This document shows positions 9,980 through 20,454 of a stretch of 64,000 bases of DNA, in pieces; position 1 is the stretch's first letter; each line of letters starts with the position of its first letter. Source of the stretch: Chlorops oryzae (taxonomy: Eukaryota > Arthropoda > Insecta > Diptera > Chloropidae). Made by a program: the position numbers and the translations under genes. The notes under the pieces were generated by a model, which did not search any database, was not told the DNA's origin, and was given only the letters and a program-made list of their open reading frames with translations. The stretch is from contig CM035806.1 in NCBI GenBank assembly GCA_020466095.1, positions 58,198,884 to 58,262,883 on the forward strand, given 5' to 3'.

Positions 9980-12195
9980 GGTCTCTTGCCCCGAGTTTTG
10001 AAATGTACCCAAAAGGGCCCGCAATAGTCCACACCAGAATTCAGAAATGGTCGAGCTAATTCTACACGTGGCAGTGGGAGGTTTCCCATTATTTGTGAGT
10101 AAAAAACAGGCCGTGCTCGTGTGCATCTCACACAACGCTGCACTGCTGACCTTACTGCGCTTTTTCCTTTAAGTGGCCAAAATTTTTGTCTTATTTGTCC
10201 CAACAAGGCCTGCGGGCCGCAATGATAGTTTTCCTTGTGAATTTTTTCTATTAGAAGCGTGACTAGTGGATCGTTGTGTGGCAAAATCATTTGGTGATTT
10301 GCATCAAATGGTTGGGAAGATGCGCTTGTTCGGCCACCCACTCGTATGATGCCTTCTTCGTCAAGAAACGGTGTCAATGAGCTCAAGAAGTGTGATTTTG
10401 GAAGAAATTTGTCCTTTGCCAATAATTTGATGACTTCCGAAAAATCTGATAATTGGATCTGACGAATGATAACTTTTAACGCCGCATCCAACTCGATTGG
10501 TGACAAGCTCAGAAATTCTGATCGCGATCCCTTTGGAATTTTTGTATTTTTACTAAAACGCATCATGTATGCAATTGTCCTTTGTACGTGAAGGAATGAA
10601 TTTTTCGATGGAATCGAGTACACCCAACAAGCTTCTCCCGTCTGATCTGCTGCCTTAGTTGCCACACTTACAATGACTGGTGTACTGCTGTCCTGCAATG
10701 ATTTCTTAGGCCATAAGTCTTCCATATGATATAAAAATAGTGGACCATAAAACCACATTTGGCAATTTCGTAACTCCTCTGGTCTAAGTCCTCTCGACAA
10801 CATGTCAGCAGGATTTTGTTTTGACGGCACGTGACGCCACTGATTTGTCAATGAAGTCTGCCGAATTTTTATAATCCTATGTGATATAAAAGGAGGAAGT
10901 GTCCCTGGATGATGATTTATCCACGAGAGCACAATTTGAGAGTCACTCCAATAGTACGTAGGTTTGTTGATGAATTTCAAATCGTCATTTGACTCTTGCA
11001 GTTAACTCAGCTGCAAGCAGAGCTGCACAAAGCTCTAACTTTGGAATGGTTTGAAGTTTTAGGGGTGCCACACGTGATTTAGAACATAACAGATTAACGG
11101 TTTGATCCTTTTGGACTGTTCTGACGTATACTGCGGCTCCGTACGCTCTTTCTGAAGCATCGGCAATAGCATGCAGCTCCAGACGTGCATAATCTTGTGA
11201 TCCTAGTATGTATCTTGGAATAGTTATTTCTTCCAATTGAGGAAGCTCAGTTCTGAACTTATCCCATTGCTTTTGTAGATCCGTTGGAAGTCTTGTGTCC
11301 CAATCATATTTTAGTTTCCATAATTGTTGAATGAAAATTTTTGCACTGACAATTATGGGTCCAACAACTCCTAGCGGATCATAAATTCTTGCGACGTCTG
11401 AGATAACAGTTCTCTTGGGTGCTTGATGGTTTCTCCTGAATACTGGCCCTTATTCCTAGGACGTCAGTTTTTGGTCGCCATGTGAGTCCTAAAGTTTTTG
11501 TTGTTTGGTCCTCCTGTGAGTCGAAATCCAATGTTATTTCTTGATCATTTGCAGAAATATCTTGTAGAAGCTTCGAATGGTTTGCACACCATTTTTTCAA
11601 CTTCATTCCGGCACCTTCTTGGCTTCTTGGATCGTGTTGGCACCTACTAACCCATCATCGACGTGGAAGTTGGTTTTGAGTGCAGATGCTCCTTCTGGAA
11701 ATTGCTGCATGTTATCATCGGCCAATTGGTTTAAGCATCTAGTAGCTAAATAAGGTGCCGCACGTGTACCGTAAGTAACAGTGTTGAGCTTGTAGACTTT
11801 AACTTGGTCTAATGGATTTTCACGCCACATTATAAGTTGCAAGTTGCGATCATCCGGATGCACCCATATTTGTCTGTACATTTTTTCGACATCAGTTTTT
11901 AAAACATATTTATATGTTCTGAATCTTAGCAAGATCGAAAACAGTTCACTCTGCACTGTGGGACCGGTGTGCATTATGTCATTTAGTGACATGCTCCCAG
12001 CTCTGTGTGCTTAAGCATCAAAAACGACTCTTAATTTTGTACTAGTACTGTCTGGCCTCAACACGTAGTGATGTGGAATATAGTACTGTGGCTTTTTTGT
12101 TTCTCGTGGCTTAACTTCGGTCATATGTCCCAATGCTTCATACTCTTTCATGAAAGATTTGTAGAGAGCTCTCAATGCATCATTAGCTGATAGTT
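9955..12195 (-). pseudogene. pol: pol of BEL/Pao element 2 (RT, peptidase A17 region, RNase H, integrase N-terminus), broken
   Basis: After a 1-base frameshift near 12197, RT begins with an EYEALGHM block, then VVFDA followed by a stop (near 12013), and continues at 11992-11603 with LKTDVEKMYRQIWV and the catalytic FHVDDGLVG. A further frame change leads to a connection segment (11606-11379). The peptidase A17-like region and start of RNase H lie at 11236-10985 with CSKSRVAPLKLQTIPKLEL. RNase H continues at 10980 with YYWSDSQIVLSW. The integrase zinc region (HKENYH, then CVRCTRARP) precedes the first catalytic Asp in SGVDYCGPF near 10030. At least four frame breaks mean no full Pol. Confidence 0.85.
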
Positions 12196-14637
12196 TTTCT
12201 CAATGTGTTTGAGTCTATAGTATGCCAATTCTCGTGTATCGCCCACTGAAGATGGATGCTCCTTGAGTGGTAATTTTACAATGAATTTTCCATCCTGAGA
12301 TCTGGTCGTATTTTGAATGAAATGTAATTCGCGATTTATATCGTCCTGTGACAGAGTCGAGTTGTCTTCCGGGAGCTCTTCTAATTTCCAAAAATTCGAA
12401 ACCATCTGTTCTAATTCCGATGTAGAGCATATTCCACAAATTGCATTAGATAAATTGGAAATTCCTACACTGCCGGCGACCACCCAGCCAAATACAGTAT
12501 TTTGCAATGTGGGTAACCCGTCTCCAAGTTTGATGTTTCCTTTTGTGAGTAAGTTGAAAAATATTTCGGCTCCCAAAAGGCAATCGATGCGCCCAGGTTT
12601 ATTGAATTCCGGATCAGCTAAGGTTAAGTGTTTAGGAATTTTCCAATCTTCTATTTCAATGCGATATGCCGGTTGATTGGAAACAATTTTCGGTATCACA
12701 TTAACATCCACTTCGGCCGTGAATCCATTGATCTTAGATTGTATTTTGATCATTGTGCGATGATGAATTTTGGTTTCTTTTTGACCAATGCCTTGCACTT
12801 GTAGCTTCGAAAGCGATGTTGATATTCCAAGCTTTCGTTGTAACTTTTCTGTGATCAAATTTACTTGTGATCCAGAATCAAGGATTGCCTTACATTCTAC
12901 CGTGTCGCCATTTTCATTCATGAGAATGATTCCTACTGTTCCCAACAAAGTGAAGCATTCCTCATGAGCTGTATGGTTTGTCAAAAGGGTTACTGCATTC
13001 GACGTGGCTGAGTCCTCTTTTTGCTCCTTTCGATTTGAAGTCGCTGTTACAAGCAGAGTGGGTGAACCTTGTAGTTGATTTTCAGGTTTGTTTTCTTCCG
13101 GATGAAGAAGGGTGTTATGCCTTCTTTTGCATTTTGTACAATGACCTGATTTACAGTTATTCGATTGATGTCCTGTCCTTAAGCAGTTAGCGCACAAGTG
13201 ATGGGCTTTAACGAGCTGCCATTTTTGTTTGATAGGAGCCTTCTTAAAATTGTTGCATTCATACACGTTGTGACGATCCTTTTTACACACAGGACACTTT
13301 CCATCTGCATCTACTGCTGAGGCGCATGTACTTTTGTTCAATTTGTCGGCATTGCTCCTTACTTCCAATGCTTGAAATCTACGTTCTAGAAACTTCAAGA
13401 CTTCATCTAGTGCGATAATTCTCTTGCTGTCGTCAATGCTTTGTTCGAATGCTGTTTGAGAAGATTGGTCCATTTTCCGCATTACCACATGAGCAATAAT
13501 AGTATCCCAATGTTGAATTGGCATTCCTTGAGTTTTCAGACCGTGTAGGCATTCCTTTGTCACATTATGAAGTAATTTCATCGAGGATGGAGACTCGGTT
13601 TTAACATTGGGTTGTGACAAAAGGGTATTTAGTAATGTTGAAACAAGCAGACGTTTGTTGTCATATCTGCTTGTCAGTATGCTCCATGCAGCTGCATAGT
13701 TGCTTCTAATCGATGGTAGATGCTTGATTAAATTTCTTGGTTCTCCAACTAATGATTGTGACAGATACTGCATCCTTTGAGAATCGCTTATGGACGACTG
13801 ATGAACGATCTCCGAAAAAATGTCCTTGAATGCGACCCATTGCATGTAATCGCCATTGAATTTTGGCAGTGTTATCCTTGGAAGTTGAGTGTTTCCTGTG
13901 GAATTGTCATACGATCTTGGTGCTATATGATTTGCCTGTTGAGGTTCACTACCTGTGTATTGCTGGAGTTCAACTAATGCCGCCGCAACTTTAGATTCCA
14001 TCTCATAATAGATTTGGAGTGTGTATTCCTCTATTTGATTTTCATCTGTTGACTCCCAAAGAGCGGCATTGTTTTGCTCCAACTCTGTCATACGTTTTTC
14101 CAGGATTGCTGCTTTAATTGTGTAGAACGAGTGAGGATGCTGTTCATTTCGCGCTGAGTAAATTTCTTCAATATTTCTTTCCAAGGCCCGAATGAGTGCT
14201 CTTTGATTACGAAGTAGTTTTCGCTTAGCGTACTCTTCCTCGTGGTGTTTCTTCAACTCCTTGTGTTCTTCTTGTGTTGATTTTGTTTTTGCAGATGCTT
14301 CGGCACCTTCTGCCAGTTCCATTGCCTTTTTTTCCTAACTTTTGATGTAATCTACAGCCATCTTGTTAATTTCTTCATAATATGAATTTTCAAAATATTG
14401 ATGATTAAGCGGCACTTCATCAAGAGCATTGACTTCTGAGTGGTTTCTGTAAAGTTGCGATGCTAACTCTTGCAACCGCTGAATTTGAGTGGTGTAATAT
14501 TGGGAAGTGCGGCGCTCTTTCGGAGACTTTCGGCAGTTCTCTATGAACTGCTTTATTTCGTTCCCCAACTGATATTGGCGGCTTACAATCGTGTTAAAAT
14601 ACCATGGCTGAACCTTACTTTCTCTTGATTGTTTCAC
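12172..14637 (-). pseudogene. gag: gag-protease of BEL/Pao element 2, with one in-frame amber codon
   Basis: The capsid-like N-terminal helical part (14637-14338) is separated from the rest by a single in-frame TAG (14335-14337); the frame is otherwise open to 12172. Counting from the ATG at 14322: a DUF1759-type gag region (TLPKFNGDYMQW near residue 151), zinc knuckles CPVCKKDRHNVYEC (343) and CANCLRTGHQSNNC (377), a third Cys/His cluster, and a retropepsin-like aspartic protease with AILDSGSQVNLI (479; DUF1758 type). No convincing ATG opens the N-terminal part, so the true start may be lost. The amber could be a mutation or a read-through codon; one copy cannot decide. Confidence 0.85.
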
Positions 14638-14686
14638 GATGAAAGCTTGTGCTTTTTATTCGCCAAGTGTCCAAATTTGTTGATTA

Positions 14687-14914
14687 GAGTGTGTCCTTGT
14701 GACACCGAACGCCTAAATGTTAAGAGTGTGTCCTCGCGACACCGAACGCCCCAATGTTAACAGAGTGTGTCCTTGTGACACCGAACGCCCAAATATTAAC
14801 GGAGTGTGTCCTTGTGACACCGAACGCCTTAATGTTGAGTGTGTCCTCGCGACACCGAATGCCCAAATTTTTAACGGAGTGTGTCCTTGTGACACCGAAC
14901 GCCCACGTTTTGAG
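14687..14914 (-). repeat. Tandem repeat in the leader of BEL/Pao element 2 (six ~38-bp units)
   Basis: Six imperfect units each contain GAGTGTGTCCTYGYGACACCGA and a variable AT-rich spacer. Every unit carries GTGTC-(5 nt)-GACAC, so each could form a small stem-loop in the RNA. The array lies between the primer-binding site and gag, in the untranslated leader. Short apparent ORFs over it on both strands are by-products of the repeat. Confidence 0.9.
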
Positions 14915-15010
14915 TAAACGAGATTTAATTCGCGGCGAACTGTCCTAATGCCCTAGGATACGAATTGACAATTTCCGCGTTTAGAAGGATAACATGATCT
15001 GTCTAGCAGA

Positions 15011-15023
15011 TCGGGGTCACCAA
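15011..15023 (-). promoter_or_regulatory. Primer-binding-site-like sequence of BEL/Pao element 2
   Basis: Immediately inside the 5' LTR, the minus strand reads TTGGTGACCCCGA. The TGG could pair with a tRNA CCA end, as expected for a retroelement PBS. The matching tRNA was not identified. Confidence 0.6.
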
Positions 15024-15612
15024 TGTTTAAGTTACCACCTTAGATGGTATTAGGCCCGTAGTGCATGTACTACGACCTATCGTTGTTTTATGAGATTAAA
15101 TTGTTCACAATTAAGTGAAGGAGATCAATAGCACTTGAGCTATGGTCTCTCGTTGGGATTGATTACTAGCACTTGAACTAGAATCAAATTCGAAAATAAA
15201 AATCTTTACTTTTCAGTTGTCAATATTATTCTGTCTTTATTGATTAAAAATTTTTCTTATATACTATCATATTGCTAACGTTACATTTTTTTGGAAGCAA
15301 GGGAAAGAAGCAAACAAATTCAAACTTTTCCAAACCTTGAAATAAAATCAGCTTTCTTTGCCACTTGAAGTTCATTACTCCTAATTGACAACTCAGCAAA
15401 TTTGCCGTCAAGTCGTTGACGACGTTAAAGTCTTACCTAACTTTGTTTTCTTTTTATTTTATTTCGTTTGCCCTTCTTTTCTGCATATTTGTTTTTATGT
15501 AAGTCATAAGAACTCGTGCAATTCCAACGCGCTCTTGGCTAATGCATGCATGCTCATATGAGGGAATCATAGGAGCGAACATCAATTTTTGGCTTTCTGT
15601 TAATTCTTAACA
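15024..15612 (-). repeat. 5' LTR of BEL/Pao element 2
   Basis: It has the same TGTTTAAG...CTTAACA ends as the left LTR and is followed by the second GAACT target copy (15613-15617). Differences from its partner are single substitutions and homopolymer-length changes, so the insertion is young relative to the LINE it interrupts. Confidence 0.92.
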
Positions 15613-15882
15613 GAACTGACGCAGGAAGAAGTGAAGGAAGCAATTGAGCAGATGAAAAATTATAAATCACCCGGAGAGGATGAGATAACAGCGGATCTCC
15701 TAAAGAATGCTGGAGAAAGGGCTACAGAGGATATTTTCCAATTTATCAAAACAGCATGACAGGAAGAAGGAGTACCGAAAGCTTGGCTCACGGGCATCAT
15801 CGTGCCGCTACACAAAAAAGGAAATAAGTTGAAATGTGAAAATTATAGAGGCATCACACTACTCTGCGTATGCTACAAAATA
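15613..15882 (+). pseudogene. RTE-like ORF2, part 2 (start of reverse transcriptase)
   Basis: The segment continues the LINE after the BEL element. It reads as the N-terminal RT region, with a YKSPGEDEITADLLK motif (near 15660-15705) and an IIVPLHKKGNKLKCENYRG block (near 15799-15855), both standard in RTE/CR1-group RTs. One in-frame TGA is present near 15758. It stops at the mariner boundary (15882). Confidence 0.8.
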
Positions 15883-17163
15883 ACAGGTTGGCTGATAAGT
15901 CCCCGGTCTAACACATAGATGGCGTTGCTAGTATTAAATACATATTATTTTTATATAGTGGCAACCTTCAAATGATTCGTGTCAAAATTTGACGTCGGTA
16001 AGTCAATTAGTTTGTGAGATAGAGCGTCTTTTGTGAAGCAACTTTTGTTATTGTGAAAAAAATGGAAAAAAGGAATTTCGTGTTTTGATAAAATACTGTT
16101 TTCTGAAGGGAAAAAATACAGTGGAAGCAAAAACTTGGCTTGATAATGAGTTTCCGGACTCTGCCCAAAAATCAACAATAATTGATTGGTATGCAAAATT
16201 CAAGCGTGGTGAAATGAGCACGGAGGACGGTGAACGCAGTGGACGCCCGAAAGAGGTGGTTACCGACGAAAACATCAAAAAAATTCACAAAATGATTTTG
16301 AATGACCGTAAAATGAAGTTGATCGAGATAGCAGAGGACTTAAAGATATCAAAGGGACGTGTTGGTCATATCATTCATCAATATTTGGATATGAAAAAGC
16401 TCTGTGCAAAATGGGTGCCGCGCGAGCTCACTTTTGACCAAAAACAACAACGTGTTGATGATTCTGAGCGGTGTTTGCAGCTGTTAACTCGCAATACACC
16501 GAGTTTTTGCGTCGATATGTGACAATGGATGAAACATGGCTCTATCACTACATTCCTGAGTCCAATCGACAGTCGGCTGAGTGGACAGCGATCGGTGAAC
16601 CGTCTCTGAAGCGTGGAAAGACTCAAAAGTCCGCTGGCTAAGTAATGGCCTCTGTTTTTTGGGATGGGCATTGAATAATTTTTATCGATTATCTTGAGAA
16701 GGGAAAACCATCAACAGTGACTATATATGTCGTTATTGGAGCGTTTTGAAGGTCGAATCGCGGCAAAACGGCCCCATATGAAGAAGAAAAAAGTGTTCCA
16801 CCAAGACAACGCACCGTGCCACAAGTCATTGAGAACGATGGCAAAATTCATGAATTAGACTTCGAATTGCTTCCCCACCCACGTATTCTCCAGATCTGGC
16901 CCCCAGCGACTTTTTCTTGTTCTCAGACCTCAAAAGTATGCTCGCAGGGAAAAAATTTGGCTGCAATGAAGAGGTGATCGCGAACTGAGGCCTATTTTGA
17001 GAGGGCAACACGAAGGAGTACTACCAAAATGGTATCAAAAAATTGGAAGGTCGTTATAATCGTTGTATCGCTCTTGAAGGGAACTATGTTGAATAATAAA
17101 AACGAATTTTGACAAGAAAATGTGTTTTTCTTTGTTAGACCGGGGACTTATCAGCCAACCTGT
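15883..17163 (+). mobile_element. mariner element, irritans subfamily (Himar1-like), 1,281 bp
   Basis: Perfect 31-bp terminal inverted repeats start ACAGGTTGGCTGATAAGTCC (15883-15913 and 17133-17163). Length and TIR sequence match Himar1-type mariners as known from the horn fly. The left flank is TA, as expected for a mariner; the right flank is TT, so one target base seems mutated. It sits inside the RT region of the RTE-like LINE. Confidence 0.95.
16062..17096 (+). pseudogene. mariner transposase (Himar1-like), frameshifted
   Basis: The enzyme would cut and paste the element at TA sites. The N-terminal helix-turn-helix region is clear (YCFLKGKNTVEAKTW near 16095) and the catalytic blocks are recognisable: MDETW near 16525 (first Asp), HQDNAPCH near 16800 (second Asp), and a damaged PDLAPSDFF region near 16885-16910 (third Asp). 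A one-base loss in the A-run just after the start and another near 16500 shift the frame, and further lesions follow near 16640, 16855 and 16990. The conceptual protein is very close to Himar1, but this copy is dead. Confidence 0.93.
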
Positions 17164-18413
17164 TTTTTGCGTTTATACTCAACAGGGACTCAAGGCAGCG
17201 GCAGAAAACATAATTGGCGAAAAGCAAGGAGGATTCAGGCAGAACCGATCTACAACGGACCAAAAGTTTTTACTGAAGCAAAATCTTGAAAAATGTTGCG
17301 AACACAATAAACTAGTGCACAAACTATTCATAGAATTCAAGCAGGCATTCGATAGCCTGAGAAGACACTTGATCGCAATTGCATTGAGGGAGCTGGGGAT
17401 CGCGGAAAATATATTGAGACTGGTTAGGGTCACGCTGAAATATACGTGCGGCAAGGTAAAAGTTTAAAACTGTCTGTGAGACCCGTTCGAAAACAGCAGT
17501 GGAGTTAAGCAGAGTGATTCGCTATCGACAACGCTTTTCAATATATCGCTACACTATGCGATACAGCCAGTGGCGTCGACAGGAAATTTGTTCAACAAGA
17601 CAGCGATTGTTATAGCCTATGCTGACGACATCGCGATACTAAGCAGGTCAAAGCGGTACATGGTGGAGAAATTTGGAGAGATACAGCAGCGAGCAACAAG
17701 TGTGGTCCTCTGCATCAATCAAGCAAAAACGAATTACATGAAAATCAGCAAAGAAGAACGGAGACGAACAATTGAAAACATCAAAATCTATGAGTTCACG
17801 TTTGAAGGAGTAAAAAAGTTTACATACCTGGGAGTCCTAATCACAAATAGCAATGAAATAAAGATTGCATCCAAGACCGCATAATGGCGGCAAATAGAAG
17901 TTTTTACGCGCACTCAAAAATATTCAAATCTAATATCATATCACGAAACGCATACAAGGCAATAATACGGCCAATGCTCTGTTATGGAGCTGAAACATGG
18001 ACCATGACGAATTTAGAGGAACAAAAAATTCGGATATTTGAGAAGAAAGTGCTGAGGAGAATATTCGGAACAGTCAGTCTCGGAAATGGAGAGATATCCA
18101 ACGAAGAGCTACTGGAGTTCTGTGATGGAGAAGACGCGGTGAAGTACGCAAAGGCTGAGCTGGTTGGGCCATGTAATGCGCTTGCCAGAAAGCAGACTGC
18201 AAAAAGCGATTCTGAACTATAGGTCATATGATAACCGCGCAATGGTAAGGCCGCGTATAAGGTAGCTCGATGACGTGGTCGAAGACCTACGAAATATGCG
18301 AGTCCAAAATTGGAGGGAATTGGTGACGAACAAGCCTTACTGGAAAAGGAAGATTGTTGATGAAGCTAAGGCTCACCCCGAGCTGTAATGCTGATGATGA
18401 TGATGATGATGAT
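17164..18413 (+). pseudogene. RTE-like ORF2, part 3 (RT core and C-terminus) with GAT tail
   Basis: After the mariner, RT resumes with EKQGGFRQNRSTTDQ (near 17218-17260), then a FKQAFDSL block, catalytic YADD near 17618, and a CYGAETW-type C-terminal motif near 17980. The last conserved block, RRPRIRW-like and DLRNMRVQNW, lies near 18250-18310. The reading frame is broken near 17466 and 17883 and ends at about 18388. Then comes the GAT-repeat tail. RTE-clade assignment rests on motif style and tail type. Confidence 0.8.
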
Positions 18414-18414
18414 G

Positions 18415-20452
18415 ACTTAGAGAGCCAGTCTTGGATTCTGCTGAGATGATTTTGGAGCTTAGAAGTTGCGACTCTAATATCCTTGTGTCGGCTTAAAATC
18501 GCTGTGTCATCAGCGAATGTTGAAACTGTTATTTGATCACTAATAGGAACATCTTCAGTATACAAGAGATACATAAAAGGCCCTACAAGACTTCCTTGAA
18601 GGACCCCTGCATTAATTTGAAAAATCGTTGTTGTAAACGTTTTATGTTTCAGTTGGAACGTTCTATGTTTTAAGTATGACTCAAAGATCGCGTGGAAATT
18701 TAAAGGAAGTAAACTTCGGATTTTGTATAGCAATCCTTCACACCAGACTTTGTCCAACGCTTGTTGCACGTCCACGAATACTGCTGAACAGTACTTCAGA
18801 TGCTCATAGGCATGTCGATTTGCATTTGTAATACGATTTTTCTGTATAATAGTACCATGCTGTTTTCTAAAACCGAATTGATGGGAGGGAGTAGCATGCT
18901 GTTCTGGAAGGCATTTTGTTAATTTGGATATTAGTAGTTTTTCGAATAATTTTGAGAGGCTAGGGAGCAGGCTAATAGGTCTATAAGAAGAAGTTTAGGT
19001 AGAATCGTTTTCTGGCCTAGGTACCATTTTATTAACCGACCGTTTCCAATTTTTCGGAAAGTAACCGTACTTTATAATAGAATTAAAACCGATTGTTGAA
19101 AATGCTACTGCTACTGAAGGTATATTTTTCAACATTTTTGAAATGATGAGATCATGCTCTGGGGCTGTTTTACATACTAATTCATTTTTAATTGTGTTAT
19201 TAATTTCATTTTGAATGATGTTGACGCAAATTCTACGTGTGTTTTCAAGTTGTACTGGGAGAGTATATTCGATAGTACTCAGATTTGGTTGGCGTGCTCA
19301 ACCATAGTTTGGTCGCCGAATAGGTGACTCGCTGTGCACGAGGGCCTTCAAACCGCGGCTCGGTAACCATAAAGACCCATTATTTGAACCTCTGGGTGTA
19401 AGGTTTTGTACAAAGTTGCCTTGTTCATTCTCTTTTTCCCTGGATAGGGCCACTCTTAGCTTTTTTTCGGCTTCCTTAAGTTTAAGTTTGGCTGATGGAG
19501 AGTAGGTTCGTTGCCATTCGCGCCTACATCTACGTTTTTCGGCAACGAGATTTTCAATTTCACTATTTTTCAGGTTCTTTTCTATTCTATTTTAAGTGTG
19601 AGGAGTCGAATTTTCAGCTGCTAAAATTAAAATGGACCTAAAAATAGTAACGGCGTCGTCAATATGTTCATTGCTTTCAATTTTATAGTTTGTGTGTATG
19701 TGGGAACTTATGTACTTTTCATACCTCAACCAGTTAGTCCTTGGATTTATTAATCTGTTGGGACCTTCAACTTCATGCGGATACTTGTTTAGTAGGAATA
19801 CAGCGGGCGAATGATCTGAGGAGAGGTCAGTTATAGCTTTTGCAGAAATAAGTTGTCTGTCTATACCCTCAGTGATTCCGAAATCTAAGAGGTTAGGAAT
19901 TTTCTGGAGATCTGTTGGCCAATAATTTGGCTGGCTTGGATATATAAAGTTAGGGGATTTTTTTTATTTAAAATTGCCTTATATAATTGCTGGCCCTTCG
20001 GATTGCAAGTTCTAGAACCCCAGAAAGTATGCTTAGCATTATAGTCTCCTGCTGCTGGAAACGTATCGCCTAATGTGTTAAAGAAATCTATGAACATTCT
20101 TTCTGTTATGCTGAAGCGAGGAGGACAGTATATCGCCGATAAGACGAGATTTTTGTTTCGGACTTTAACGCAGAGGGTTGTTGCTTGAATAAATTCATAG
20201 CTATAAGACTCTAGAGCATAGTGCTGGATTCTTTTTCGAATAAGTATACCAGTGCCCCCATGCGCCTTTCCATTCGGGTGGTTGGTTTGATAGAAGCTAT
20301 AACCAGATTTTGAGAATAAATTTTTATTTGTAAGGTGAGTTTCGGAGAGAAGCATGACGTCTATTGCTTCTTGTTTAAAAAAATTTTTGCATTTCCAGCT
20401 CATGCTTGGTTAACCCGTTCGAATTCCAGGCACACATTTTTAGGACACTCAT
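18415..20452 (-). pseudogene. jockey-like ORF2: endonuclease and partial RT, broken
   Basis: The start is probably the ATG at 20452-20450 (M-S-V-L-K-M-C-A-W-N-S-N-G). A frameshift follows soon after, then the endonuclease is open at 20403-19885, with LLSETHLTNKN, GGTGILIRKRI and GDYNAKHTFWGSR, the last strongly jockey-like. RT sequence is scattered in several frames from 19880 down. The clearest part is at 18775-18415, with an AGVLQGSLVGPF block and catalytic FADD near 18515. The thumb and C-terminus are absent. Confidence 0.8.
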
Positions 20453-20454
20453 AT

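Larger units (their letters stand above)
6435..15612 (-). mobile_element. Complete BEL/Pao LTR retrotransposon 2 with env-like gene (roo-like layout)
   Basis: This 9.18-kb element has both LTRs (6435-7024 and 15024-15612) and a 5-bp target duplication, GAACT, at 6430-6434 and 15613-15617. Reading on the minus strand: 5' LTR, a primer-binding-like TGGTGACCCCGA, a leader with a tandem repeat, gag with zinc knuckles, aspartic protease, RT, peptidase A17 region, RNase H, integrase, DUF5641, env-like protein, 3' LTR. By eye the LTRs differ at roughly eight to ten of about 590 positions, implying recent insertion, yet gag-pol has several frameshifts and stops. The domain order and F-type env resemble Drosophila roo; that family comparison is from memory. 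Confidence 0.93.
5526..18413 (+). mobile_element. RTE-like non-LTR retrotransposon, split by a BEL/Pao element and a mariner
   Basis: Three separated blocks (5526-6434, 15613-15882, 17164-18413; about 2.4 kb together) form one LINE: endonuclease, linker, RT and C-terminus, ending in a GAT-repeat tail at about 18391-18413. Short tandem-repeat tails suit RTE elements. Removing the BEL element plus one GAACT copy restores an uninterrupted reading frame over the junction, and the RT also continues across the mariner. Both insertions are therefore younger than this LINE. Confidence 0.85.

Noticed and set aside
10080..10135. N-terminal ~52 residues of the long minus-strand ORF that ends in env
   Set aside because: The true pol frame over this stretch is the neighbouring one (GVDYCGPF block); the long ORF becomes genuine coding only from about 9979.
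14713..14948. Short ORFs on both strands with repeated SQGHTPL or CPCDTERPN peptides
   Set aside because: They come from the ~38-bp leader repeat read in different frames. Protein-like periodicity here reflects the DNA repeat.
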